Shown: positions 11,640 to 21,743 of the stretch, piece after piece
How the letters are laid out: each line of letters starts with the position of its first letter
Numbering within the stretch: position 1 is the first letter of the stretch
Source of the DNA: Aggregatibacter actinomycetemcomitans DSM 8324
GTDB taxonomy: Bacteria > Pseudomonadota > Gammaproteobacteria > Enterobacterales > Pasteurellaceae
Assembly (NCBI RefSeq): GCF_000372365.1
Contig: NZ_AQUU01000005.1
Span: forward strand, 1 to 52,896
DNA: 52,896 bases
Direction: 5' to 3'
The notes under the pieces: model-generated
What the model was told of the DNA's origin: nothing
What the model saw: only the letters and a program-made list of their open reading frames with translations
Database searches by the model: none
Made by a program: the position numbers and the translations under genes

Positions 11640-12968
11640 TTAGCTTTTATATTCATCAATGACGTTCGCCTGGACTTCTGCGCCACGTTCGTTAATACTC
11701 TCCCAAATCGGATAAATACCGCTTAAATCATCGCTTGGCATCCCCAGACGTACCGCTTGATCCACGATAATTCGCGCCACATCAAAATGTTGTGACAGCG
11801 GATAACTTTCCAGTTGTTGTTTTAACACCAGACTTAAATTAATCGGACGTTGATGTTCACGATAATCAATAAGCAAGGTTTGCATGTGTTCCACAATCTG
11901 CTCACGAATATCCGCCAAAGATTCGTATTGCAACTCTTCCGGCAATTCACCCAGCGCATCTTCTTCACGTAGGGCTAATTCCTCGTCGCGCAAATCCACC
12001 AAACGGTCTGCCTGAGCCGTCCATAAGAACCATGGGTGATCGAAATAATTGTGAATGGAATTGCGTAAACGCTGGGAGAAAACCCGATTTTTATCCATAT
12101 CAATGGCGGTACGGATAAACTTGTGCACATGGCGGTCGTAGCCAATCCACAAATCAATGGCTTGTTGTCCCCAACTGATAATGCGGTCTAGTTTCGCTTG
12201 TAAATTGGTGATCAGTTCATCAATAAAATACAATTCGCCGCGTCCGATAACGCAGTCCTGAATCCGCAATAATTGCGCCTGCAATTTATCACCGGCGGCG
12301 TTGAGGGTATCTTGTAGTTCCCGTAAATTGCCCGAGGTTTCGTCTAATAATTGTTCACAACTGGAAATCGCCGCTTGCCAATCTTTGGTTAATAAACCGG
12401 CAATTTCATCCTTAATGCTCTGCTGGTTTTCGTCCATTATGCGTTGCGACAAATCAATGCTGTCGAAAATTTCCGCCACGGAATATTTTAACGGCGCAAA
12501 GACGTTACGACGCCAATAATGTTCGTCACCGTCTTCTTCGGCGGCATCGGAGGCACGTTGAATTTCATCGGCGACAATGGAAAGCTGAACGGAAAGACGC
12601 AAGGCGGAAAATTCGCGCTGACGAATGTAATAATCGGACACACCGACACCCAGCGGGGTTAAACGGTAAATTGCCAAACCTTCGGTAAATTCACTGCTAA
12701 AGCGGTTAAGAAAGCGCTGTTTTACCAATTCGTTAATGGCGTTATTGGCGCGGGTGGCAATGGTTTCTTGGGATTGTTCAAAAGCACCGGAAACGTGGCG
12801 AAAAATATCCACCAGATCCGATTCGATCATTTCGCCGTCAAAACGTTCGTTATTGTAAATGGCGATTGCCAATAAAAACGCTAGACGATCGGTGGGCAAA
12901 TTCAACGAAAACTCGCGTTCTTTCGCCCATGAAACCAGCTCGGGAATTGTTTGTGATGTTTCAAGCAT
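11640..12968 (-). CDS. mukF: Chromosome partition protein MukF (kleisin)
   Basis: MukF is the kleisin subunit of MukBEF. The 442-residue length matches the family. It starts [34 protein letters not shown], the winged-helix dimerisation domain, followed by a helical middle part (around residues 170-320) and a C-terminal winged helix that contacts a MukB head. The stop coincides with an uptake sequence (ACCGCACTTTAG, 11632-11643). In E. coli mukF directly precedes mukE and mukB. Here 3.6 kb separate mukF from mukE, although all genes remain on one strand. Confidence 0.95.
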   Translation of the reverse strand: MLETSQTIPELVSWAKEREFSLNLPTDRLAFLLAIAIYNNERFDGEMIESDLVDIFRHVSGAFEQSQETIATRANNAINELVKQRFLNRFSSEFTEGLAIYRLTPLGVGVSDYYIRQREFSALRLSVQLSIVADEIQRASDAAEEDGDEHYWRRNVFAPLKYSVAEIFDSIDLSQRIMDENQQSIKDEIAGLLTKDWQAAISSCEQLLDETSGNLRELQDTLNAAGDKLQAQLLRIQDCVIGRGELYFIDELITNLQAKLDRIISWGQQAIDLWIGYDRHVHKFIRTAIDMDKNRVFSQRLRNSIHNYFDHPWFLWTAQADRLVDLRDEELALREEDALGELPEELQYESLADIREQIVEHMQTLLIDYREHQRPINLSLVLKQQLESYPLSQHFDVARIIVDQAVRLGMPSDDLSGIYPIWESINERGAEVQANVIDEYKS

Positions 12969-13147
12969 TAAGGGATCTCACAATGCATTATTTAAACAAA
13001 AGATTGCTGAGATTATACAGGATTTTGATCGTTCTAACAGCTTGAAAATAGCAGGTGCGGTGAAAATTTGAAGAATTTATAAGGGTTTTATTTTTAGGAT
13101 AGCGATTTTATAAAAATTGACGAAAATGGCAGCGGAAACGCCCTTTT

Positions 13148-14026
13148 CTAGCCCGCCACTTTTCGAATCAACTCGTCCATTCCGGCTTCGTCATAACCTT
13201 CTTCATATTGCATATCATCCACAAAGTCTCTCAACACTTTGCTGTTTAATGCCGTGCAACCGTATTTTTCCAGTTTATTCTTGGTAAAACTGGAACGGTA
13301 TGCAGAAGAACTGTTATTTAAACTAATCACACCAATGGTAGCGCGATTGCAGGGCACTTTATTAACAAACACCAAATTATATCCTGATTCGCGAATATAA
13401 CCGGTTTTGTTGATTGCGGCACTGAACATTTCGTCCCGCACCAATTTATTTGTGTTTTTCACAAACACACTACGTTTGCCCGCCTGAACGTAAGTGGAGG
13501 AAAGATTGGAAAATGCTTTGATTTCCGGTTTGCTCATGGAATATTTGGTGAGTTTAACCAAATCCATCGCACTGGATACGTTATGGGTAGACAAGCCCGA
13601 ACTGTCGCTAAAACAGGTGGATTTCATCCCCAATTGTCTGGCTTTTTCATTCATTTTGCCGATAAATTGCAAACGGGTCATACCGGCGGAACGGGATAAC
13701 GCGTGAGCCGCATAATTGTCGGAATGCACCAACATCATTTTCAGCAATTCACGACAGGAAATCGGCGTATATTTAGGCAATTTGGTGCGTGTGCCTTTAA
13801 TATAATCATAATCGTCATCGGTAATGGAAGCGGTACAACGGGGGTTTTTGTTGTGTTCAAGAAAAACATTTGCCGTCATCAACTTGGTTACGGAAGCGAT
13901 CGGACGCACAGTATTCGGCGCACTGCTTTCTAACACTTTGTTGTGAGTAAAATCATACACCACATAAGATTGAGCCATTGCAACGGCTGGCAACAGAAAC
14001 AATGAAGGAAAAACTTTTTTTAACAT
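13148..14026 (-). CDS. pbpG: D-alanyl-D-alanine endopeptidase (penicillin-binding protein 7 type)
   Basis: This is a periplasmic serine peptidase of the PBP7/8 (S11) family that cleaves peptide cross-links in murein. A signal peptide ends around AVAMA (residues 14-18). All three penicillin-binding motifs are present: SVTK (in ASVTKLMTAN), SDN (in LVHSDNYAAHALS) and KTG (in INKTGYIRESGYNLVF). At 292 aa it is family length. No clear ribosome-binding site precedes the ATG at 14026, so the start rests on the fit of the signal peptide. It is monocistronic, with the lipoprotein gene's terminator upstream. Confidence 0.92.
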   Translation of the reverse strand: MLKKVFPSLFLLPAVAMAQSYVVYDFTHNKVLESSAPNTVRPIASVTKLMTANVFLEHNKNPRCTASITDDDYDYIKGTRTKLPKYTPISCRELLKMMLVHSDNYAAHALSRSAGMTRLQFIGKMNEKARQLGMKSTCFSDSSGLSTHNVSSAMDLVKLTKYSMSKPEIKAFSNLSSTYVQAGKRSVFVKNTNKLVRDEMFSAAINKTGYIRESGYNLVFVNKVPCNRATIGVISLNNSSSAYRSSFTKNKLEKYGCTALNSKVLRDFVDDMQYEEGYDEAGMDELIRKVAG

Positions 14027-14152
14027 AGGACATTCAGGAGAATAAAAACCGAGGCTATTTTAGCAGGTTTCTTTCAACAAGGTTAAAAACATTTGAGATG
14101 ATACCCTGCGTTGAAAAACATTGTTTTTTTCGACCGCACTTTTACGGGATAA

Positions 14153-14187
14153 AAAATCGCCTTACTGCATAACAATAAGGCGATTTT
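14153..14187 (-). terminator. Intrinsic terminator after the lipoprotein gene
   Basis: A perfect stem, AAAATCGCCTTA paired with TAAGGCGATTTT, is followed on the minus strand by a T-run. It lies just past the stop at 14201. Confidence 0.85.
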
Positions 14188-14200
14188 CTGTTAGTCGGAA

Positions 14201-14803
14201 TTATTTAGATTCTTGAGCCGGTGCCACAGGTGCTGCTGCAGGCGTAGCTGGAGCCGGATTAAATTTTTGTTCTAAAGCGACGCTTTGTTTTTGTAACTCT
14301 AACATTGCATCTCTTAATTTTTCAGCTTTTTCCATGTAAGTTTTTTGTTGTTCCGGTGTCGGGTTCGCTAAACTTACATTCGCTTGTTCAACCAATAGAT
14401 TGCTGGCTAAACCAAGGACGTTTTTGGTTTGTTCTTTCACCGCTTTCACAGAATCGGCGCTGATATTCAACGCATCTAAACTGGCGATGGTTTCTTGTAC
14501 GGATTTGTTGAAAGTGTCGATGGCTTCCTGAACTTTCTTATCATCTTTCGCTTGCACCGCAGCAACTAAATCCTGTTGGAATTTTTGTTGTGCTTGAAGC
14601 TGGGTTTGTTCTTGAGATTTGTTCCAATCTACTAATTTTTTATAATCAGCCGTCTCATCGGTTTTTGCCGCTTCGGCAGTCGCCGGTGCTGATTGTGTTT
14701 GGGCTTCCGGTTTGGCATCCGGCGCTTTGTCTGCCGGTTTATCACAAGCAGTCAAGAAAAGAGCAAATAAAGCAGTTGCACTGATTTTAGTAAATTTGTT
14801 CAT
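14201..14803 (-). CDS. Predicted lipoprotein of unknown function
   Basis: The protein begins MNKFTKISATALFALFLTAC, a clear lipoprotein signal with the lipobox LTAC and the lipidated Cys at position 20. The mature part starts with a Pro/Ala/Lys-rich linker (DKPADKAPDAKPEAQTQSAP), continues as a helical Gln/Lys-rich domain, and ends in another Pro/Ala-rich tail (NPAPATPAAAPVAPAQESK). The start at 14803 is chosen over an upstream in-frame ATG at 14860 because AAAGGA precedes it and the signal peptide then sits at the N-terminus. About 200 aa; I do not recognise the family. It is probably a periplasm-facing lipoprotein and is transcribed alone. Confidence 0.8.
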   Translation of the reverse strand: MNKFTKISATALFALFLTACDKPADKAPDAKPEAQTQSAPATAEAAKTDETADYKKLVDWNKSQEQTQLQAQQKFQQDLVAAVQAKDDKKVQEAIDTFNKSVQETIASLDALNISADSVKAVKEQTKNVLGLASNLLVEQANVSLANPTPEQQKTYMEKAEKLRDAMLELQKQSVALEQKFNPAPATPAAAPVAPAQESK

Positions 14804-14916
14804 ATTAAAATCCTTTATGAGTTTATGGATAAGTATTGATCCGATAAACGGACAAAACACGGGTCTTAGACAGAAAATTAAATTATTTGTTCCTAACCTT
14901 AATTTCCGCCTAAAGA

Positions 14917-14944
14917 AAAAACTCCGGCAATAACCGGAGTTTTA
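14917..14944 (-). terminator. Intrinsic terminator after rplY
   Basis: ACTCCGG-CAATAA-CCGGAGT with A/T runs on both sides sits directly downstream of the rplY stop codon. Confidence 0.85.
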
Positions 14945-14951
14945 TCAATCA

Positions 14952-15239
14952 TTAAACACGTTTGAAGTCAATGTGAACCAATTTTGGTTTGAACGGGTGA
15001 CGTTGCATTGCCTGCACTTTCACGGCTACTTCTTTTTCATCAATCACTAGCGTAATCACGTCGGAATAGAAAGTATCGTGCACTTGTGCATTGTTTACAT
15101 CATCATGATTTAAAATGATGGAAACCGGCGCTTCACTACCACCGTAAACGATAGCAGGAATTTGACCGTTATGACGCAGGCGGCGGCTCGCACCCTTACC
15201 TTGCGCCGTACGAACTTCAGCGTTAAATTTAAATGCCAT
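14952..15239 (-). CDS. rplY: 50S ribosomal protein L25
   Basis: L25 binds the 5S rRNA in the large ribosomal subunit. The 95-residue protein is the short gamma-proteobacterial form without the CTC C-terminal domain. It begins with [21 protein letters not shown], followed by [10 protein letters not shown], and ends [15 protein letters not shown]. It is monocistronic, with a good promoter about 100 bases upstream, a structured leader, and a terminator right behind the stop. Confidence 0.96.
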   Translation of the reverse strand: MAFKFNAEVRTAQGKGASRRLRHNGQIPAIVYGGSEAPVSIILNHDDVNNAQVHDTFYSDVITLVIDEKEVAVKVQAMQRHPFKPKLVHIDFKRV

Positions 15240-15335
15240 TTTAATATTCTCTTAATGTAAAAAGATTTAAATAAAAAATCGCAGGCGACCCAGCGAGTTC
15301 ACAAAATTTGCTCAAAGCCTGAACTTTGAGGTGGT
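15240..15335 (-). promoter_or_regulatory. rplY 5' leader with a perfect hairpin
   Basis: The likely transcript starts about 90 bases before the rplY ATG. Near its 5' end CTCAAAG and CTTTGAG (15312-15331) form a perfect 7-bp stem, followed by a GC-rich stretch and then an A/T-rich stretch before AGAGAATATTAAA-ATG. Autogenous control of rplY by L25 through its mRNA leader has been reported in E. coli. Whether this leader acts the same way is inference. Confidence 0.45.
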
Positions 15336-15337
15336 GC

Positions 15338-15366
15338 ATTATAATGAATTCGCAAATGTAAAGCAA
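15338..15366 (-). promoter_or_regulatory. Sigma-70 type promoter of rplY
   Basis: On the minus strand, -35 TTGCTT (15361-15366), a 17-base spacer and a consensus -10 TATAAT (15338-15343) precede rplY. Confidence 0.65.
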
Positions 15367-15452
15367 ATTAAAATCCCATAATTTCCCTAGATATTACAAC
15401 AAAAAACAGGCTAAAATAACACGTTCTTTTTTATCGATTTTAAGAGTATGTA

Positions 15453-16058
15453 ATGGAATTTTTAATTAGCTTTTTTACCGATTACGGTTATTTCGCCGTT
15501 TTATTCGTGTTGATTATTTGTGGCTTTGGCGTGCCGATTCCGGAAGATATTACTTTAGTTTCCGGCGGTGTCATTTCAGGTTTGGGCTACGCCAATGTGC
15601 ACGTTATGTTGCTGGTCAGCTTCTTCGGCGTGTTGTTGGGCGACAGCACCATGTATTGGTTGGGGCGTATTTATGGCGTGAAAATCTTACGCTTTCGCCC
15701 GATTCGCCGCTTCCTAACAGTAGAACGCTTACGTTTGGTTCGCAATAAATTTGATCAGTACGGCAACCGTGTATTATTTATAGCCCGCTTTCTGCCGGGA
15801 TTACGCGCACCGATTTACATGGTTGCAGGCATTACCCGTCGTGTCAGTTTTATCCGCTTTCTTTTGTTGGATTTATTCGCTTCCATTATTTCCGTTCCGA
15901 TTTGGGTATATTTAGGCGATTTCGGTGCCAGTAATCTGGATTGGTTGCACGAACAAATAAAAAAAGGACAGTCGGTGATTTATATTCTGGTTGCCGTTTT
16001 AGTCATATTCGTTGCCTGGAAATGGTATAAAGCACGCAAAACAAAACCCGCCAACTAA
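15453..16058 (+). CDS. DedA-family inner-membrane protein
   Basis: The 201-residue protein shows the DedA (SNARE-associated/VTT) pattern. It has an early helix followed by GFGVPIPEDITLVSGGVIS, a middle hydrophobic segment with GDSTMYWLGRIYG, and FIARFLPGLRAPIYMVAGI, which carries the conserved F-x-R-x-x-P-G-x-R motif. A C-terminal membrane helix ends in a basic tail (KWYKARKTKPAN). Family members act in undecaprenyl-phosphate or lipid recycling and membrane homeostasis; the specific substrate cannot be told here. It converges with glgP, separated by paired uptake sequences and a hairpin. Confidence 0.88.
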   Translation: MEFLISFFTDYGYFAVLFVLIICGFGVPIPEDITLVSGGVISGLGYANVHVMLLVSFFGVLLGDSTMYWLGRIYGVKILRFRPIRRFLTVERLRLVRNKFDQYGNRVLFIARFLPGLRAPIYMVAGITRRVSFIRFLLLDLFASIISVPIWVYLGDFGASNLDWLHEQIKKGQSVIYILVAVLVIFVAWKWYKARKTKPAN

Positions 16059-16121
16059 AAGTGCGGTCGTCTTTGATGCACTTTTCACTTCAAAAACACT
16101 GAAAATTTCAACCGCACTTTT
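16057..16121. terminator. Paired uptake sequences between convergent dedA-family gene and glgP
   Basis: AAGTGCGGT (16059-16067) and ACCGCACTT (16111-16119) face each other over about 45 bases right after the dedA-family stop. They could act as a terminator in either direction. Confidence 0.5.
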
Positions 16122-16134
16122 CATAAATAAACAA

Positions 16135-16165
16135 AACCCCGCTCAAATATGAACGGGGTTAATTT
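16135..16165. terminator. Bidirectional intrinsic terminator, glgP/dedA-family junction
   Basis: AACCCCG and CGGGGTT form a perfect stem around CTCAAATATGAA, with T-rich flanks on both strands. It lies 17 bases beyond the glgP stop and ends the glycogen operon. Confidence 0.8.
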
Positions 16166-16176
16166 TTAATCACCGA

Positions 16177-18642
16177 TTATTTTGCCGGTTTTAGCGGTTC
16201 AATATTCCAGATATTTTCCGCATATTCCTTAATCGTCCGGTCGGAGGAGAAATAGCCCATGTTGACAATGTTTTGAATGGTGCTTTCAATCCATGCGTCG
16301 CGGTTTTTATATTTCTCGTCCACCACTTTTTGCATATCCACATAACTACGGAAATCGGCAAACGCCTGATAATAGTCGTGATATTGCAATCCTTGTAACA
16401 ATTGCAGATAACGATTCGGGTCATTCGGGGAGAACCCGCCGTTGATGATCTGATCAACCACCGTTCTTAATTCCGCGTCATTTTGATAATAATCAAACGG
16501 ACGATAACCGTCACGGCGTAACTGCGCTACTTGCTCAACGGTGTTACCGAAAATGAAGATGTTGTCTTTACCGACATTTTCCAGAATTTCCACGTTTGCG
16601 CCGTCCAACGTACCTAATATTAAGGCGCCGTTAAGGGCAAACTTCATGTTACCGGTGCCGGAGGCTTCCGTACCCGCCAGAGAAATTTGTTCGGAAATAT
16701 CCGCCGCCGGAATGATTAACTGCGCCAGACTGACGCTGTAGTTCGGAATGAATACCACTTTTAAGCGACCGCGCAAACGCACATCGTTATTAATCACGTT
16801 GGCAACGTCATTAATCAAATGAATAGTTTGTTTTGCCGCGTAGTAAGCGGAAGCGGCTTTACCGGCTAAGATAAAGACGCGCGGCTGCCAGTCTTTTTCC
16901 GGGTGCGTCAACATCTCGTTGTAACGTGCGATGATGTGCAACACGTTGAGAATTTGGCGTTTATATTCGTGAATACGTTTCACCTGAACATCAAACAAGG
17001 CGTGCGGGTCAAGTTCAATACCCAATTCTTTTTTGACGTAATTGGCAAGACGCACTTTGTTATCGAATTTAATGTCGGCAATAGCGCGTTTAAACTCGGA
17101 TTCATTGGCGTGTTCTTTCAACAACGCAATTTGACTTAAATTACAACGCCAGTCGCTGCCAATATATTGATCGAAAAGCAATGCCAATTTCGGGTTCGCT
17201 ACGGCTAACCAACGACGTGGTGTAATACCGTTGGTGACGTTAGTGAATCGTTCCGGATAAATACGGGCAAAATCGGCAAAGGTTGAGGTTACCATTAAAT
17301 CGGAGTGAATTGCCGCCACACCGTTGACTTTGTGAGAACCTACTACGGACAGCCAGCCCATGCGCACTTTACGTTGGTCACCTTCTTCCACCAAAGATAC
17401 GCGACGGATGAAATCCATGTCGGTAGTGATATAGGTTTTTACATACTCAAGGAAGTGATCGTTAATTTCAAAAATCATTTGTAAATGACGCGGCAGGATT
17501 TTCGCCATCATTTCTACCGGCCAGGTTTCCAATGCTTCGGACATTAAGGTGTGGCAGGTGTAAGAGAAAATACGGCGTGTCATATCCCAGGCTTTTTGCC
17601 ATGCGAAACCTTCTTCATCAATTAAGATGCGCATTAATTCGGGAATCGCCAATGCCGGATGAGTATCATTTAAGTGAATCGCCACTTTTTCCGCAAGGTT
17701 CTCAATGGTGTTATGGGTACGTTTATGACGACGAATAATATCCTGTAATGAGGCGGAAACCAGGAAATATTCCTGACGTAAACGCAATTCACGACCGTTC
17801 CAGGTGGAATCGTCCGGATATAACACGCGGGAAAGGTTTTTAATTGATGCACGGCTTTCCATCGCCGCAATATGTTGACCACGGTTGAAATCTTCTAAAT
17901 TGAACATTTCACCGGCGTGTGCCGCCCATAAACGTAAGGTTGCTGCAGAATCATTTTTATAACCCGGGATAACTTGGTCATAGGCCAACGCTACGACGCG
18001 CTCACCGATGTCCCAAATACATTTTTTGCCTTCAAAGTGAATGCTGCCGCCGAAAGGAATAGTGAAACGTTTAGACGGGCGAATAAACTCCCACGGTGCA
18101 CCTTTTTCCAACCACGCATCCGGGCGTTCTACCTGTTGACCGTCTTCAATTTTTTGCCGGAACATTCCATATTCGTAACGAATACCATACCCCATGCCCG
18201 GTAAGCCCAACGTTGCAATAGAATCCATAAAACAAGCTGCCAAACGACCTAAACCGCCGTTCCCCAAACCCGGGTCCACTTCCTTTTGAATAATTTCTTC
18301 CAAATCAACATTAAGCTCGGAAAGCGCATCACGGGTGACTTCATAAAGCCCTTCGGCAATCATGGCGTTAGACAAAGTGCGACCGATCAAAAACTCCATG
18401 GATAAATAATAAACGCGACGTGAACCTTCCGTTCTGGCTCGACGGGCTGTGGTGATCCAACCTTCCGTCACAAAATCACGCACTGCATATAAGGTCGCGT
18501 TTAACCAATCGCGCTGACTTGCCTCTTTAGGCGAGCGCCCGATAAGAAAAATCAGTTTATAGACGATCGCCTTCTTCAATGATGCCACATTGATTTCGGG
18601 ATGATCGTACAAGAATGGAGAATCGAAGTTATCCATTGTCAT
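16177..18642 (-). CDS. glgP: Glycogen phosphorylase
   Basis: This PLP enzyme releases glucose-1-phosphate from glycogen ends. At 821 aa it is family length. It contains [20 protein letters not shown] near the N-terminus, [38 protein letters not shown], and the PLP-lysine block [20 protein letters not shown]. It is the last gene of the glg operon, 123 bases downstream of glgA. That gap holds an inverted repeat (18722-18748). The start at 18642 has GAGGA upstream; a second in-frame ATG lies two codons later. Confidence 0.96.
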   Translation of the reverse strand: MTMDNFDSPFLYDHPEINVASLKKAIVYKLIFLIGRSPKEASQRDWLNATLYAVRDFVTEGWITTARRARTEGSRRVYYLSMEFLIGRTLSNAMIAEGLYEVTRDALSELNVDLEEIIQKEVDPGLGNGGLGRLAACFMDSIATLGLPGMGYGIRYEYGMFRQKIEDGQQVERPDAWLEKGAPWEFIRPSKRFTIPFGGSIHFEGKKCIWDIGERVVALAYDQVIPGYKNDSAATLRLWAAHAGEMFNLEDFNRGQHIAAMESRASIKNLSRVLYPDDSTWNGRELRLRQEYFLVSASLQDIIRRHKRTHNTIENLAEKVAIHLNDTHPALAIPELMRILIDEEGFAWQKAWDMTRRIFSYTCHTLMSEALETWPVEMMAKILPRHLQMIFEINDHFLEYVKTYITTDMDFIRRVSLVEEGDQRKVRMGWLSVVGSHKVNGVAAIHSDLMVTSTFADFARIYPERFTNVTNGITPRRWLAVANPKLALLFDQYIGSDWRCNLSQIALLKEHANESEFKRAIADIKFDNKVRLANYVKKELGIELDPHALFDVQVKRIHEYKRQILNVLHIIARYNEMLTHPEKDWQPRVFILAGKAASAYYAAKQTIHLINDVANVINNDVRLRGRLKVVFIPNYSVSLAQLIIPAADISEQISLAGTEASGTGNMKFALNGALILGTLDGANVEILENVGKDNIFIFGNTVEQVAQLRRDGYRPFDYYQNDAELRTVVDQIINGGFSPNDPNRYLQLLQGLQYHDYYQAFADFRSYVDMQKVVDEKYKNRDAWIESTIQNIVNMGYFSSDRTIKEYAENIWNIEPLKPAK

Positions 18643-18721
18643 ATAAAATAGTCCTCAGTTAACAATCAAAAAAACGGATGAAATTTTAATCATTCGAGAT
18701 AAAAAAACAATAATAATCTTC

Positions 18722-18748
18722 CGTTCAAGCCGTATTTTTACTTGAACG
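18722..18748 (-). terminator. Hairpin between glgA and glgP
   Basis: CGTTCAAG and CTTGAACG form a perfect 8-bp stem just after the glgA stop. The T-run follows only after about 20 bases, so it may be a weak or partial terminator, or an RNA-stabilising stem within the operon. Confidence 0.4.
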
Positions 18749-18765
18749 AAAGATTAACTATTTCA

Positions 18766-20205
18766 TTACTTAGATAAAATTCGTTGATATAAATGTTGGT
18801 AGTGAGTTGCAGAGATTTGCCAACTGAAATCTTGTTCCATTGCAATAACGCGAACACTTGCCCATAAGCGTTGTTTTTTCCATAAAGCAAATGCCGCTTG
18901 CAACGCATGACGTAAGTCATCAGCTGTTGCGTGTGTAAAGACAAAACCTGTTGCTGTTCGCGTTTGAATATTTTCGACGGAAGCGTTAACCACTGTATCC
19001 GCCAAACCACCGGTTGCGCGGACTAATGGTAATGTGCCGTATTTCAGTCCGTATAATTGGGTTAAACCGCAAGGCTCAAAACGACTTGGGACTAAAATCA
19101 CATCCCCGCCGGCAAGCATTAAATGGGATAACGCTTCATCGTAGCCGATTTTCACGGCAACGTTCTGCGGGTAACCTTTCGCTAATTTGCGAATTCCCGC
19201 TTCCAAGTGCGGTGCGCCTGAGCCGAGAATCGCAAGTTGCCCGCCTTGTTTAACGATTTCATCGGCGCTTTCCAACAGTAAATCCACGCCTTTTTGTTCC
19301 GTTAAGCGGGTGACCATCACAAACAACAGCGCATCGGATTGCTGCGGTAAGTTGAAATAAGCCTGTAGATCCGCTTTATTTTTCCCTTTTCCGCCCATGT
19401 ATTTCAATTTATACGCGTGCTGAATGTATTGATCGCAATTCGGGTGCCAGATTTTTTCATCGACCCCGTTTAAGATACCCACCAAGCGACCCTCTTGATC
19501 GAGAGTGGACAATAAACCTTGTAAACCGTACGCAAATTCCGGCGTGGTAATTTCTTTCGCATAGGTCGGACTCACTGCCGTGACCACATCGGAATAATAT
19601 AAACCGGCTTTCAAATAAGAAATTTGTCCGAAGAATTCCAAACCGTTCACATGGAACATTTCTGCCGGCAAACCGATTTCAAATAAATGGCGATAATCAA
19701 ACGGACCTTGATACGCCAGATTATGAATGGTGAACACCGACTTGGCAGGGCGACCTTTATGATATAAATATGCGGCGGTCAATCCGGCGTGCCAGTCGTG
19801 GGCATGCACCACTTCTGCGCGCCACCAGCTGTCCAAACCGGTCGCCAGTTCCGCACCGACCCAACCCAACAGGGCGAAGCGTTTATAATTGTCGCCGTAA
19901 TCGTTGTAATTGGCATCGTGATAAGGATTACCTTCGCGTGCGTACAAATACGGCGCGTCAATCAAATAAATGCCGATGCCGTTGTATTCACCATAACGTA
20001 AAATAATGTGTCCGGCGAAATTATCAAATTCTGCCACGACGGAAGTATGCGGAATACCGGCTGCAATAGCAGGATATGCCGGTAATACAATTCGCGTATC
20101 AATGCCGATTTCTTTCTGCGCAAAAGGCAAGGCGCCCATCACATCGGCTAACCCGCCGGTTTTCAGTAAAGGATATAACTCCGAGCAAACGTGTAATACT
20201 TTCAT
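18766..20205 (-). CDS. glgA: Glycogen synthase
   Basis: This GT5 enzyme extends alpha-1,4-glucan chains from ADP-glucose. The ADP-glucose loop KTGGLADV lies at residues 16-23 after MKVLHVCSELYPLL. HAHDWHAGL and TIHNLAYQG follow in the N-terminal domain. The C-terminal Rossmann domain carries the EPCGLTQLYGLKYGTLPLVR and ATGGLADTV blocks. At 479 aa it is family length. The start has AGGAA upstream. The 200-base gap to glgC contains two facing uptake sequences, so expression of glgA-glgP may be partly uncoupled from glgBXC. Confidence 0.96.
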   Translation of the reverse strand: MKVLHVCSELYPLLKTGGLADVMGALPFAQKEIGIDTRIVLPAYPAIAAGIPHTSVVAEFDNFAGHIILRYGEYNGIGIYLIDAPYLYAREGNPYHDANYNDYGDNYKRFALLGWVGAELATGLDSWWRAEVVHAHDWHAGLTAAYLYHKGRPAKSVFTIHNLAYQGPFDYRHLFEIGLPAEMFHVNGLEFFGQISYLKAGLYYSDVVTAVSPTYAKEITTPEFAYGLQGLLSTLDQEGRLVGILNGVDEKIWHPNCDQYIQHAYKLKYMGGKGKNKADLQAYFNLPQQSDALLFVMVTRLTEQKGVDLLLESADEIVKQGGQLAILGSGAPHLEAGIRKLAKGYPQNVAVKIGYDEALSHLMLAGGDVILVPSRFEPCGLTQLYGLKYGTLPLVRATGGLADTVVNASVENIQTRTATGFVFTHATADDLRHALQAAFALWKKQRLWASVRVIAMEQDFSWQISATHYQHLYQRILSK

Positions 20206-20258
20206 TTAATTTCCTAATGATGCTTGATTGATGGCGCATTTATACGCCCTACTCTAAA

Positions 20259-20407
20259 AAGTGCGGTTAAAAATTCAAGTGTTTTTTATTAATAATGATA
20301 GTGGTGCGTCTTTCGATGTGTGCCTATAATAAACGCTTTTATTTTAGACACATACAATAAAACATACACCATCATAATAAAAATCATCGTGAAAAACGAC
20401 CGCACTT
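20259..20407. other. Facing uptake sequences in the glgC-glgA gap
   Basis: AAGTGCGGT at 20259-20267 and its complement at 20399-20407 flank an AT-rich 130-base spacer. The right-hand copy overlaps the glgC stop codon. No ORF lies in this gap. The distance is large for an efficient terminator, so any effect on glgA-glgP transcription is uncertain. Confidence 0.55.
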
Positions 20408-21717
20408 TAATCCAGGTGCTCTTCATCGACAACTTCACGCCCTTCTAATTTTTTCAACATAGAAGGGGTAACCAACACCACTTTACCGCTGGAACTGACA
20501 CGGAAACGTTGGCGATCTAATTCCTTATCCACACCGATATGCATACCATCCGGGATAATACAGTGGCGATCGATAATACAATGTGTTAACACGCAGTTTT
20601 TCCCGATTTCCACTTGCGGTAACACCACGGAATGATCGATTTGCGAACCTTCGTTAATTTTGATGCGGTCAAACAACACGGAATAACTGATTGATGCATC
20701 GGTAATCACGCAGCCACCACCGATAAGCGAGTTATCCACCGGTTTGATATTGGTGTTTTTATAAAAGAATTTAGATGGATAGGCTTGCACCGGATTACCA
20801 CGAATCGGCCAGGTTTGGTCGTAAATATCCAATTGCGGACTTTCGGAAACCAAATCGATATTGGATTGCCAGAAGCTGTCCAATGTCCCTACGTCACGCC
20901 AGTAAATATCGCCTTCGGTATTACGTCCCATGCAGGAGCGGCTGAACGGGTGAGCGTATAACGCACCTTCTTCCAGACATTTCGGCAATACGTCTTTACC
21001 AAAGTCGTGAGAGGTGCAAGGCGTGTTGACCTCCCGATTCAGCATTTCATAGAGATAATCGGCGTTAAACACATAAATCCCCATGGATGCCAATGAGGTA
21101 TCCGGTCTGCCTGCCATTGCCGGCGGATCTTTCGGTTTTTCCACGAAGGCTTTGACTTTCAGATTTTCATTTACCGCCATAACGCCGAATTCACTGGCTT
21201 CGGAACGCGGCACTTCAATACAGCCGACGGTACATTTCGCCCCGCTGGTCACATGGTCTAACAGCATTTGGCTGTAATCCTGTTTGTAAATGTGGTCACC
21301 GGCTAAGATCAGGATGTATTTCGGTTTATAGTGATTGCGGATAATCGCCATATTTTGATACACCGCGTCCGCCGTGCCGCGATACCAGGTGGAATCGTCA
21401 ATTTGCTGACGCGCCGGCAACATATCGATAAATTCGCCGCGTTCCTGCGGTAAGAACGACCAGCCTTTTTGCAAATGGCGCAACAAAGAATGGGCGGCAT
21501 ATTGCGTAACCACACCGATACGGTTTAAGCCGGAATTAATACAGTTGGAAAGTGCGAAGTCAATGATACGACGATTCCCCCCGAAGTAAAGTGCCGGTTT
21601 CGCACGTTTATCTGTCAGCTCATGAAGACGTGAACCGCGACCGCCGGCTAAAATAAGAACAAGCGTATCTTTAACAAGATCGTATTTGTTGGGTAATTGG
21701 GAAAGACTACTTTTCAT
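20407..21717 (-). CDS. glgC: Glucose-1-phosphate adenylyltransferase (ADP-glucose pyrophosphorylase)
   Basis: This enzyme makes ADP-glucose from ATP and glucose-1-phosphate, the committed and allosterically controlled step of glycogen synthesis. The nucleotide-binding motif LAGGRGSRLHELTDKRAKPA is near the N-terminus. FVEKPKDPP (substrate-binding Lys) and YWRDVGTLDSFWQSN follow. The C-terminal part is the left-handed beta-helix with isoleucine-patch repeats (SIDHSVV-type turns). The ATG at 21717 is preferred over 21729 because GGAG sits 8 bases ahead of it, giving 436 aa. It lies about 26 bases after the glgX stop. Confidence 0.96.
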   Translation of the reverse strand: MKSSLSQLPNKYDLVKDTLVLILAGGRGSRLHELTDKRAKPALYFGGNRRIIDFALSNCINSGLNRIGVVTQYAAHSLLRHLQKGWSFLPQERGEFIDMLPARQQIDDSTWYRGTADAVYQNMAIIRNHYKPKYILILAGDHIYKQDYSQMLLDHVTSGAKCTVGCIEVPRSEASEFGVMAVNENLKVKAFVEKPKDPPAMAGRPDTSLASMGIYVFNADYLYEMLNREVNTPCTSHDFGKDVLPKCLEEGALYAHPFSRSCMGRNTEGDIYWRDVGTLDSFWQSNIDLVSESPQLDIYDQTWPIRGNPVQAYPSKFFYKNTNIKPVDNSLIGGGCVITDASISYSVLFDRIKINEGSQIDHSVVLPQVEIGKNCVLTHCIIDRHCIIPDGMHIGVDKELDRQRFRVSSSGKVVLVTPSMLKKLEGREVVDEEHLD

Positions 21718-21743
21718 AGCGAACTCCATTCTTTGTTATGTGG

